From Planctomycetota bacterium (GTDB taxonomy: Bacteria > Planctomycetota > UBA1135): a DNA stretch of 64,000 nt. A model generated the notes under the pieces. The model was not told the DNA's origin and did no database searches. It was given only the letters and a program-made list of their open reading frames with translations. Position numbers and translations under genes: made by a program. Shown one piece after another: positions 35,485 through 44,088 of this stretch. The stretch is from the NCBI GenBank assembly GCA_024229395.1, contig JAAESM010000074.1, positions 124,001 to 188,000 of the forward strand. Direction: 5' to 3'. How positions within the stretch are numbered: position 1 is the first letter of the stretch; every line of letters begins with the position of its first letter.

Positions 35485-38400
35485 ATGCGTTTTCCCTGGC
35501 TGCTGTTGCTCCTGTGTTTGACTCCCCTTTCCGCTGTCGCGCAGGAACCGACCGCGCAGCTGTTCAATGGCAAGAACCTGACTGGCTGGAGCGGTGATCC
35601 AAGTCATTGGTCGGTGGAAGATGGCTGCCTGGTTGGCCGCAGCACCGAAGCCAATCCGTTGGAGCGTTCGATCTATCTCTTCTCGGATGTCGAAGCTGCT
35701 GATTTCGTGCTGGAGTTCGACTACCTCATCGAAGGAGGCAACTCCGGCATGCAGTATCGCAGCGAGCGTTTGCCAAACGATGACGTGGCTGGTTATCAAG
35801 CCGACATCGAAGATGGCCCCAACTACAGCGGTATCCTTTATGAGAGCGACGGCCGCGCCATCATTGCGCAACGCGGCGAACGCCTGCAGATCTTTGACGA
35901 CGGCTCGCGCTTGAACCATAAGGCCTTGGGAACTGCCGAAGCCTTGCAGGCTGGTGTGCTTCGTCAAGAGTGGAATCACTATCGCGTGATCGCCAAAGGT
36001 GCGCGCCTAGTTCATGAGATCAACGGCGTGCGCATGATCGACGTACTCGATGAAGAAAGCGCCCGGTCTCGCGCCAGTGGGATCTTCGCCTTGCAACTGC
36101 ATCAAGGCCCACCAATGGAAGTGCGTTATCGCGATTTCAAACTGCGCAACCTGGCTGAAGATGACGCTGCTGGATTGAAAGACTTCCTGCGTGTCAGGAA
36201 GGCCAAGTCCGGCAAGCTCGCCGAGTGGATTTGGAGCGTAAGCTCCGTGGCCGAAAATGAAAAGCAGTGGTTCCATTACCGCTTTGAATTGGACCAACCT
36301 GCCACCTTGAGTTCAGGCTCGATCACCTGCGACAACGGTTTCATTGCATGGTTGGATAGCGACAAGATCGCCGAAGGTACGCAATGGTGGGTGCCGGTCG
36401 CCGTGCAGGCCGGGCGCAAGCTTGCCGTCGGCACCCATGACTTGGCTGTCCTCGCATGGAATGAAGGCGGGCCGGCAGGATTGGCGGTGCAACTGGAACT
36501 CACGCTTAAAAATGGCACCGCCATTCCATTGACCAGCAGTGAGCAATGGCGCAGCACGCCTACAGCACCGCAAGGGTGGCCAGCGATGACCGCAGAGTCC
36601 TTGGATTCCAACACATGGTCGTCAGTCAAGAGTCAGGGCAAGGTCGGTGGCCCCGGATTGGTATGGGGCAAAACCATGGCACCGCGCGTAGCCACGCCGG
36701 TCGACAACTTCGTCATGCCCGATGGTTTCGAGGCGACCTTGATGCATACGGCAAGCCCGAGTGAAGGTTCGTGGGCAAGCATGACCTTCGGACCGAGCGG
36801 CGAGATCTACGTATCGCCGGAACGCGGCAAGCTGCTGCGCTTCCGTTTCCCGAACGGACATGAACGTGCGCCGATCGTCGACAAGCTGGATACGCCGGTG
36901 CATTCCGCGCAAGGATTGCTCTATGCCCATAATGCGCTTTACGCCAACGTCGCCGGCCGCGTCGGTGAACAGGACGACGGCACCCAAGGAGATGGCGGCC
37001 TCCATCGCTTACGTGACCTCGATGGTGATGGCGTCTTCGAGGATCATCAACACCTGTCCAACTATGGTCCACCCAGTGAACATGGTGCGCATGGCATCGT
37101 GCTCGGCCCCGATGGCATGTTGTACGTGGTGATCGGCAATCACACCAAGCCCCCCACCAACCTGAAGAAGTGGTCGGCCTATATGGATGTCGAGGAAGAT
37201 GTGCTGCTGCCGCGCATCTGGGATCCGCGCGGTCATGCTCATGGCATGTACGCCCCCGCCGCCGTGGTGATGCGCACCGACAAGGATGCAACGGAATGGG
37301 AGTTGATCGCCGGTGGCATGCGCAATCCCTATGACTTGGCATTCGCGCCCGATGGCGAGTTGTTCACATACGACGCCGACATGGAGTGGGACATCGGCAC
37401 GCCTTGGTATCGCGCGCCGCGTGTGGTGCATGTGATCCCCGGTAGTGAATCCGGTTGGCGTTCCGGCAGTGCCAAATGGCCGTCGGAATATCCCGATTCG
37501 CTGCCGGCAGTGGTCGAGACCGGCCCTGCTTCCCCAGTCGGTATCACCTTCGGCACCAAGAGTCACTTCCCGCAGGATTGGGCAGATCGTTTGTACTTGG
37601 CCGATTGGGCTTACGGGCGCATCATCACCGTGGAGCTCTCCCCGAACGGCGCTACCTACAGCGGCGACATCTTTGACTTTCTGTCCGGCAAGCCATTGAA
37701 CGTGACCGACCTGGAGTTTGGTCCCGACGGCGCCCTGTGGTTCACCACCGGTGGCCGCGGCACGCAGAGTGGCTTATATCGCGTTGCCTACACCGCACCG
37801 ATGTCGGGCAAGCCGAACGTATTTGACACCACGCCAAATGAGGATGTGTTGTTGCGCCGCAAAATGGAGCGCGATGAAGGGTCCTCCCAGGACCGCAGCG
37901 ATGCGCTGTTCTCTTCGGACCGGGTCTTGCGATATGCCGCTCGCTTGAATCTGGAGCACAAGGCGAAGGTGGATTGGCCGAACCTGATCTTGGGCGTCGG
38001 GTCGTACAGTGGTATTGGAGTCGGCGAACTCCTGTTGGCCTCCGCCCGCGTCGGGACAGATCGCCAGAAGGAGTTCTCCCTGGAGCACATCTATCGGTGT
38101 GACTTTAGCGCCGCTTCCCTTGATGCCAAATGGCTGCTCTTACGCACTGCCATGTTGCTGCGCACCGGCACTGGCGCCGGCGAGACCACCTCCCCTGATC
38201 CGGAACTCGCCGAGTTCTTTGGCCGCGATTTCCCCACCGACGACCCGATGCTCAACCGCGAGATCGCGCGCCTGTTGGTTGCGGTGGAAGCACCGAACCT
38301 GCCCACCATCCTGCTCAATCAACTCAAGAAGGCGACCTTCCAAGAGGAGCAGTTGCACTATGCCACCTTGCTGCGCTTGGTGGAGACCGACTGGACAGAA

Positions 38401-38952
38401 GACCAACGCCTGTGGTACTTGACTTGGCTGCGCCAATCACACGGCATGCCTGGTGGCTTGAGCTTGACCGGTTTCCTCTCTGCAATTGAGAAGGATGCAC
38501 TTGCCACGCTTGGTGAGGAGCAGCGCAAGTTCATCGAGGAACGACTGCCGCCGATCAGTACGTCGGCCGGGATCTATCCCACCACGCAACGTGAATTCCA
38601 TCGTGAGTGGACTGTTGCTGACGGCCTTGCCGCGCTGGAGGCCGCTGCCGAATCAGGGGGGACCGCACCAAGCCTCGAACAGCTGGCGAATGGCAAGGCA
38701 CTGTTCCGCGACTTGAGTTGTATCCAATGTCATCGTTTCGGAACCGAAGGCGGCAGCTTAGGCCCCGACCTGACAGCCGTCGCCAATCGTTTCGGTCATC
38801 GCGATCTGCTGGAAGCCATCATCGAACCCAAGAAGGCGGTGTCCGATCAGTTCACGCTGGTGCCGATGCCCGCCGGATTGTTGAATACCGCCAACGAACA
38901 GGATCTGCACGACCTGTTCCGCTTCCTTGAGGCAGGTCCACAAGCTAGGTAG
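35485..38952 (+). CDS. DUF1080 + PQQ/NHL-type propeller + c-type heme fusion protein
   Basis: A 1155-residue exported planctomycete protein. The ATG at 35485 gives signal peptide MRFPWLLLLLCLTPLSAVAQ. Residues about 25-215 are a DUF1080 (3-keto-disaccharide hydrolase-like) domain opening with LFNGKNLTGW. Then comes a beta-sandwich region, and from about 410 a membrane-bound-dehydrogenase-type propeller (VMPDGFEATLMHTA, DLDGDGVFEDHQHLSNYG, GGMRNPYDLAFAPDGELF). The C-terminus has a heme site CIQCH near residue 1078 (LFRDLSCIQCHRFG). The heme domain is shorter than usual: the stretch between SDQFTLVPMPAGLLNT and the preceding segment lacks part of the common module. Role is probably extracellular sugar degradation. 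Starts 54 bases from the divergent SelW-like gene. Confidence 0.85.
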   Translation: MRFPWLLLLLCLTPLSAVAQEPTAQLFNGKNLTGWSGDPSHWSVEDGCLVGRSTEANPLERSIYLFSDVEAADFVLEFDYLIEGGNSGMQYRSERLPNDDVAGYQADIEDGPNYSGILYESDGRAIIAQRGERLQIFDDGSRLNHKALGTAEALQAGVLRQEWNHYRVIAKGARLVHEINGVRMIDVLDEESARSRASGIFALQLHQGPPMEVRYRDFKLRNLAEDDAAGLKDFLRVRKAKSGKLAEWIWSVSSVAENEKQWFHYRFELDQPATLSSGSITCDNGFIAWLDSDKIAEGTQWWVPVAVQAGRKLAVGTHDLAVLAWNEGGPAGLAVQLELTLKNGTAIPLTSSEQWRSTPTAPQGWPAMTAESLDSNTWSSVKSQGKVGGPGLVWGKTMAPRVATPVDNFVMPDGFEATLMHTASPSEGSWASMTFGPSGEIYVSPERGKLLRFRFPNGHERAPIVDKLDTPVHSAQGLLYAHNALYANVAGRVGEQDDGTQGDGGLHRLRDLDGDGVFEDHQHLSNYGPPSEHGAHGIVLGPDGMLYVVIGNHTKPPTNLKKWSAYMDVEEDVLLPRIWDPRGHAHGMYAPAAVVMRTDKDATEWELIAGGMRNPYDLAFAPDGELFTYDADMEWDIGTPWYRAPRVVHVIPGSESGWRSGSAKWPSEYPDSLPAVVETGPASPVGITFGTKSHFPQDWADRLYLADWAYGRIITVELSPNGATYSGDIFDFLSGKPLNVTDLEFGPDGALWFTTGGRGTQSGLYRVAYTAPMSGKPNVFDTTPNEDVLLRRKMERDEGSSQDRSDALFSSDRVLRYAARLNLEHKAKVDWPNLILGVGSYSGIGVGELLLASARVGTDRQKEFSLEHIYRCDFSAASLDAKWLLLRTAMLLRTGTGAGETTSPDPELAEFFGRDFPTDDPMLNREIARLLVAVEAPNLPTILLNQLKKATFQEEQLHYATLLRLVETDWTEDQRLWYLTWLRQSHGMPGGLSLTGFLSAIEKDALATLGEEQRKFIEERLPPISTSAGIYPTTQREFHREWTVADGLAALEAAAESGGTAPSLEQLANGKALFRDLSCIQCHRFGTEGGSLGPDLTAVANRFGHRDLLEAIIEPKKAVSDQFTLVPMPAGLLNTANEQDLHDLFRFLEAGPQAR

Positions 38953-39169
38953 GCCGGATCTGACCACCGTCATCGCTTGCCCTCGCGACGTGAGTGGTTT
39001 TCGGTAGATTGAAACTGGAGTGATGCCCTTGATGTCGGGGCCGTGCTGTGCGGATCCACGGACGCGACTTGCGAGAAATTCCGGGGGGGGGCTGAAGAAC
39101 TGCTAGTTTGGATGGATTAGATGGCTCTTGCGGGTCTCCCCCTAACCCCCTGTTTGAATTACAAGAATC

Positions 39170-40258
39170 ATGAAGCCCCTTCTCGTCCTTTCCTCTGCTC
39201 TCATTCTCTCCGCTGGTGCCTCTGCCCAAGTGATGGGCGGCAACGGCCTTCCCAATCCGAACTACGCCAATTTATGGGCTTGGTACGACGCATCTGATGG
39301 CGTCAACGGCCCTGGCCAACCGATTGATGGCGCATCTGTCACGTCCTGGCAGGATTCATCAGTTCAAGGCCACTCCTTGGTCCGAGTCGACGTCAATGCC
39401 TCCGAACAGCCGGTCTTCCGTGCCACGGCTGTCAACGGCCTGCCTGCCATCGAGTTCGACGGCAACGATTACATCTGGGGAGACAACTCCTCTGAATTCG
39501 GTACGATCAGTTCCGGCAAGACGATCTTCGTAGTGAGTGAAGTCGACACCGCGAATATCGACGGCTACATCTTCGACAGCTCCTCAGGCGCGGGTCGCAA
39601 CGCACTCTTCACTGGCACGCTAGCCATCGCTGGCGCTTGGCAGATCTGGACAGGCACTAGTCTGGTAGGTGGAACAGTTCCCGTCGTTCGCGACCAATTC
39701 CAGGTCCATTCGGTGGTGCTTGATTCCGGCAACCAGGAACACTTCGTCGACGGCACTTCAATCTACAGCGATACCCAATCCATATCGGACCTGTCCGGTT
39801 TCATCTTGGGCTCCCGCTACACCGTGGCCAATTTCTTGATCGGTCACATCGCCGAAGTCTTGGTCTACGATGAGGTTCTGCTTGCAGCCGACCGCCAAGC
39901 CATCGAGGACTATCTCGACGCCAAGTACATCAACATCGTTCCTCCGGCCCCGACCCTTGCGGCCCAGAACCTCGTTGGCGGATCGCTCGCAACCTTGAGC
40001 CTGAGCAATTGCACCCCGCTCGGTGGTGGCTTGATCGCATACTCCTTGGCTGGGGGCGGCCCGATCAATACTCCTTGGGGCCCGGCTTTCATCTCTGCAC
40101 CTTACAGCCAGCTCCCTCCCCTCACCATTGACCCTCTCGGGGACGCATCGATCAGCATCAATGTCCCGTTGAGAGCTGCAGGTCGCACGGTTTGGCTCCA
40201 CGCCTTGGACCAAGCGAGCGGTACGCTCACCAACCCACTGATGGAAGTCATTGGCTAG
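39170..40258 (+). CDS. Secreted LamG-like domain protein
   Basis: A 362-residue exported protein: signal peptide MKPLLVLSSALILSAGASAQ, then a concanavalin/LamG-type jelly roll (residues about 25-255; LWAWYDASDGVNG, IEFDGNDYIWGDN, AEVLVYDEVL, DRQAIEDYLDAKY). A C-terminal beta domain ends GRTVWLHALDQASGTLTNP, a pattern common in planctomycete surface proteins. LamG domains usually bind glycans. It is 21 bases from the next gene, whose N-terminal half is a clear paralog; the two probably arose by tandem duplication and share an operon. Confidence 0.8.
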   Translation: MKPLLVLSSALILSAGASAQVMGGNGLPNPNYANLWAWYDASDGVNGPGQPIDGASVTSWQDSSVQGHSLVRVDVNASEQPVFRATAVNGLPAIEFDGNDYIWGDNSSEFGTISSGKTIFVVSEVDTANIDGYIFDSSSGAGRNALFTGTLAIAGAWQIWTGTSLVGGTVPVVRDQFQVHSVVLDSGNQEHFVDGTSIYSDTQSISDLSGFILGSRYTVANFLIGHIAEVLVYDEVLLAADRQAIEDYLDAKYINIVPPAPTLAAQNLVGGSLATLSLSNCTPLGGGLIAYSLAGGGPINTPWGPAFISAPYSQLPPLTIDPLGDASISINVPLRAAGRTVWLHALDQASGTLTNPLMEVIG

Positions 40259-40279
40259 GAACCTAACAAGAACTGAGTC

Positions 40280-42517
40280 ATGATTCGCCTCGTTTCCTGC
40301 TGCCTCTCCTTCCTGAGCCTGACCCTCACGGTTGCAGGCCAGGGAGTCGTCACCAGCTCCGGTAATCCCAATCCCGCCTACCCAGGGCTGTGGTGTTGGC
40401 TCGATGCCGGCTCCGGGATCAATGGGCTGCCCAGCCTTCCACCGGATGGTAGTGCAGTGACTTTTTGGGGTGACAGCGGCAACGGCAATCATGACCTGGT
40501 TCGAACCGCGGCGGGTGCGGAACCGATCTTTCGCACTGCCGCAGCCAATGGTTACCCTGCACTGGAATTCGACGGTAGCCGCTATTTGTGGGGTGACTCG
40601 AGTGGCGAATTCGGCACCATTCCTGGCCCCAAGACGATCTTCATCGCCTGCCAAGCGAACCAAGCGAATGGTGGTTATGTCGTCGACGGGACCAGTTCCA
40701 ATGGTCGCAATGCTTTCTTCACTGGCCAGAATAGTGCTCCCGGCCAATGGCAAACATTCACGGGTACGGGGTCGGTCGACGGACCTCTGGTCGACACCGG
40801 CATCATCCAAGTCCACAGCCTGGTTCTGGACAGTGGATTCCAGGAGCAATTCCTGAATGGGTCCTCGGTCGCCCAAGGCAGTGAATCCCTTCAGTCCTTG
40901 AAGGGGTTGATCCTTGGCTCACGGTATTCGATATCCACCTTCCTCGATGGTCTCATCGCCGAAGTCCTCGTCTACGATGAGATCTTGTCCGCGGCAGACC
41001 GCCAGGCAATCGAGGATTACTTGATCGCCAAGCACCCCATCACCCAGCCACCTCCACGCCCGGATTTCTTCGATGTCTTCTGGAACAATGACGGTCACTA
41101 CCCCGCTTACCGGATTCCCGCCATTACTCGGGCCAGTGACGGCACCTTGCTGGCTTTCGCCGAAGGGCGCCAGAGCCTCTCTGACCACGCCAAGAACGAC
41201 ATCGTCCTGAAACGCAGTACCGACGATGGCGAGACTTGGGAACCACTCCAACTCATGTGGGACGCGGGCAACGATAGCCTCAACAACCCCTGTGTCGTGC
41301 GACTTCACGACATCTACCCCGGCCGCTTGTTGTTGATGTTCCAGAAGTATCCATACGGCTGCCATGAGTCTTGCGTGGTACCAGGCTACAGCGGCAACAT
41401 CTGTCGAAGCTACCTCATGTGGAGTGACGACAATGGACTGAACTGGTCCTCTCCATGGGAAATCACGACGCAAGTGAAACGCCCGACCGGTGCCACCAGT
41501 GTTGCCAGCGGGCCTGGGGTCGGAATCCAGATGCGCCACGGGCCTCATGCCGGTCGCATCGTGTTCCCGTTCAATCAAGGTGGCAACGGATGGGAAGTCT
41601 ACGCCGTCTATAGCGACGATGGCGGCCTCAGCTGGACATGGGGCAATCTCGCCGACGACAACCAGCTCGGCGGCATCAACGCCAACGAGGTTCAGATGGC
41701 GGAACTCAGCGACGGCAGGTTGATCCTGAACGCACGCAGTACCGGAGGGAGTTACAGGCTAGTCGCTGAAAGTAGTGACGGTGGCCAGAACTGGACACCC
41801 CTGCAGCAGGAAACAGACCTGATCGAGCCGCACTGCAGCGCTTCCATCCTTCAGTACACCGACCCGGCCGACGGCTTCTCGGAAACACGGATGCTTTATG
41901 CGGGCCCCAACAGCACCGGCTCGCGCTCGCACGGTCGCGTATGGATCAGTTACGACGATGGTGAAAACTGGACGACTTCTCGCGAGGTCTATGCAGGTGG
42001 ATATGCCTACTCCACCTTGACCTATCTAGACGACCGGCGGTTAGGGATCCTATTCGAGAAGGACGGCTACGCCTCCATCACCTTCGCTCGATTCTCCCTC
42101 GATTGGTTGACGCAGGGTAATGACAGTCTCCTTCAAGCCCAAGCCTATGGAACGGGCACCGTGGGCAGCGGCGGCTTCATTCCGCAGATCGAGGTCGAGG
42201 GCTCTTCCACCACTGGAGAGACCATGGACGTCGTCATCTCCCAAGGCCTTGGCGGCTCTTCCGCCTGGATTCTGGCCGGCTCAGGCCCGGCCAACCGACA
42301 GGTCTTCGGCTGCACGCTCCTGGTCGCCACTCCCTTCCTTGCCCAACTTCCGATCAGCTTGTCAGGAAGTGGCGCAGGTGCGGGAACTGCTACCTACTCC
42401 TATTCGATTCCTCCGCGACTGCAAGGATTCGATTTGAACATCCAAGCGTTCGTAGCGGATCCAGGAACCTCGGGCGGCTACTCATGCACGGATGCGCGTT
42501 TGCTCCACATCTACTGA
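40280..42517 (+). CDS. Secreted LamG + GH33-like sialidase
   Basis: A 745-residue exported enzyme. The N-terminal LamG domain (residues about 25-255) is a paralog of the preceding protein. Then comes a six-bladed sialidase-like propeller: YRIPAITRASDGTLLAFAEG, and Asp-box repeats STDDGETW, SDDNGLNW, SDDGGLSW, SSDGGQNW and SYDDGENW. YRIP plus Asp boxes indicate an exo-sialidase (GH33) fold releasing terminal sialic acid or a related nonulosonic acid. A C-terminal beta domain (FDLNIQAFVADPG) resembles that of the neighbour. Catalytic Tyr/Glu pairs were not traced. Substrate is inferred from fold only; related Asp-box enzymes also cleave other glycans. Confidence 0.8.
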   Translation: MIRLVSCCLSFLSLTLTVAGQGVVTSSGNPNPAYPGLWCWLDAGSGINGLPSLPPDGSAVTFWGDSGNGNHDLVRTAAGAEPIFRTAAANGYPALEFDGSRYLWGDSSGEFGTIPGPKTIFIACQANQANGGYVVDGTSSNGRNAFFTGQNSAPGQWQTFTGTGSVDGPLVDTGIIQVHSLVLDSGFQEQFLNGSSVAQGSESLQSLKGLILGSRYSISTFLDGLIAEVLVYDEILSAADRQAIEDYLIAKHPITQPPPRPDFFDVFWNNDGHYPAYRIPAITRASDGTLLAFAEGRQSLSDHAKNDIVLKRSTDDGETWEPLQLMWDAGNDSLNNPCVVRLHDIYPGRLLLMFQKYPYGCHESCVVPGYSGNICRSYLMWSDDNGLNWSSPWEITTQVKRPTGATSVASGPGVGIQMRHGPHAGRIVFPFNQGGNGWEVYAVYSDDGGLSWTWGNLADDNQLGGINANEVQMAELSDGRLILNARSTGGSYRLVAESSDGGQNWTPLQQETDLIEPHCSASILQYTDPADGFSETRMLYAGPNSTGSRSHGRVWISYDDGENWTTSREVYAGGYAYSTLTYLDDRRLGILFEKDGYASITFARFSLDWLTQGNDSLLQAQAYGTGTVGSGGFIPQIEVEGSSTTGETMDVVISQGLGGSSAWILAGSGPANRQVFGCTLLVATPFLAQLPISLSGSGAGAGTATYSYSIPPRLQGFDLNIQAFVADPGTSGGYSCTDARLLHIY

Positions 42518-42581
42518 TCGCCTATCGCCGTCAGGGGCTGATTGTCGACATCTCCATGGCCGACGCCACTAGCATGTAGAC

Positions 42582-44024
42582 ATGCGCAGACTGCTGCCAC
42601 TCTTCCCGCTCCTCTTGACCTTCTGCTGCCTTACGGCGGAGACCTCCGCGCAGGAGAAAGCAGCGAACATCCCGCCACGTAACGCGAAGGCCGGCGACTT
42701 CGCGCACAGCCCACTTGGCCCTCTCGGCGGACGCGGTGAGGTGGTGGCAGACCAGGCGACCATCCTCGTCCTGAGCCTCGGTGAGGGTGGGCCAAGCGTG
42801 GAAGCTGGTCTCCGCAAGGGCGACGTCATCATTGCGGCCGCTGGCTCCAAGTTCCCCCTGCACAGCCGCGACATCAATCAGATCGACGGTCCATTGGCTG
42901 CGCTCGGGAACGCGATCGAGACTGCTGAGGCCAAGACTGGCCGACTGGAATTGACGGTCCTACGCGATGATGTCGAGTTGCAGTTGGAGATCGCGCTTCC
43001 CGTACTCGGCAAGCTGGAATCGCACAAAGCGAAGAATCCGAAGGCTCAAGGGTTCTATCAGGGAATATGCGCGGACCTGCTCAAGACTCGACGTCCCGAT
43101 GGCGCCTGGAAGTCCAACACCGGCGAAGATGCCACTCGCTACGTGACTGCGCTTTGCGGCTTGGCGCTACTCGGGCGCGGCAACCCCGAAGACCTGCCTG
43201 CACTCGAGAAGATCGCCGTGTTCCTGGCTGGGCCCGACCGCCGTGGGTATGTCAGCAAAGACTTCCTGGAACCGGCGGGCCTATCCAATTGGTTCATCAC
43301 GATGTCGGGAATCTACCTTTCCGAATATGTGTTGGCGACCGGCGACCAGCAATGGCTACCCACCATTCAACATCTTTGCGATTGCATGGCCAAGCGCCAA
43401 GCCGAGGATGGCCGCTATGGCCACGGCATCACCTCCGGCTACGGTGGCAAGGGATTCAACGTCATCAATACCCACGCCCATCTGCTTTGGGCGCTGGCGG
43501 ATCGTGCCGGCTGCGAGATCGACCAGGATGCATGGGACCGCTCTTTCCTCGAGATCGAGAAATCGACCGGCAACAATGGCGGTGTTCGCTACTGGACTTC
43601 GGAAACCGGCTACTGGGATGCTTGCGCCCGAACCGGCCAGATGGCCCTCGCCTTATCGCTCGCAAACGAGGAACGAAAGCTGCGAAAAAACATGGGTGAA
43701 TACCTGCAGGAGAATCACCGTCGAATGCGGGAAGCGCATGCGATGAGTTCCATCGGGATGATCTTCGGTACGGCCGCCCTCAAGCGCGTGAACCCCAAGG
43801 GTTGGCGACAGCACATGGATTCCTGGTCGTGGTACCTGACCTTGATGCGCCAGCCTGATGGATCCGCCGAATACATCGGCGGCAAGAGGAATAACGGTGG
43901 CGACCACTACCTTGGCAAGCCACACCTAGCCAACGCCATCGCCGGCCTGATGCTGGCCAGCAGCCTTGGCCATCTTCATATCTTCGGCAACGACCAGAAG
44001 GGCTGGATGGAACAAGCGGATTAG
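42582..44024 (+). CDS. PDZ + DUF6288 family secreted protein
   Basis: A 480-residue exported protein: signal peptide MRRLLPLFPLLLTFCCLTA, a PDZ-like domain (LGGRGEVVADQ to LPVLGKLE; residues about 45-140, including GPSVEAGLRKGDVIIAAAG), and an alpha-helical toroid-like region with repeats resembling prenyltransferase/terpene-cyclase folds that typifies DUF6288 (YLSEYVLATGDQQWLP, GYGGKGFNVINTHAHLLWAL). The function of DUF6288 is not known; PDZ implies peptide or protein binding at the cell surface. A larger paralog lies at 45.6-48.0 kb on the other strand. Confidence 0.75.
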   Translation: MRRLLPLFPLLLTFCCLTAETSAQEKAANIPPRNAKAGDFAHSPLGPLGGRGEVVADQATILVLSLGEGGPSVEAGLRKGDVIIAAAGSKFPLHSRDINQIDGPLAALGNAIETAEAKTGRLELTVLRDDVELQLEIALPVLGKLESHKAKNPKAQGFYQGICADLLKTRRPDGAWKSNTGEDATRYVTALCGLALLGRGNPEDLPALEKIAVFLAGPDRRGYVSKDFLEPAGLSNWFITMSGIYLSEYVLATGDQQWLPTIQHLCDCMAKRQAEDGRYGHGITSGYGGKGFNVINTHAHLLWALADRAGCEIDQDAWDRSFLEIEKSTGNNGGVRYWTSETGYWDACARTGQMALALSLANEERKLRKNMGEYLQENHRRMREAHAMSSIGMIFGTAALKRVNPKGWRQHMDSWSWYLTLMRQPDGSAEYIGGKRNNGGDHYLGKPHLANAIAGLMLASSLGHLHIFGNDQKGWMEQAD

Positions 44025-44088
44025 GACACGCCCCACCTCTGCTGCGCCAGGTTTCGGACCGCAAGGAGCGTGCTTCCGGGATGAAAAA

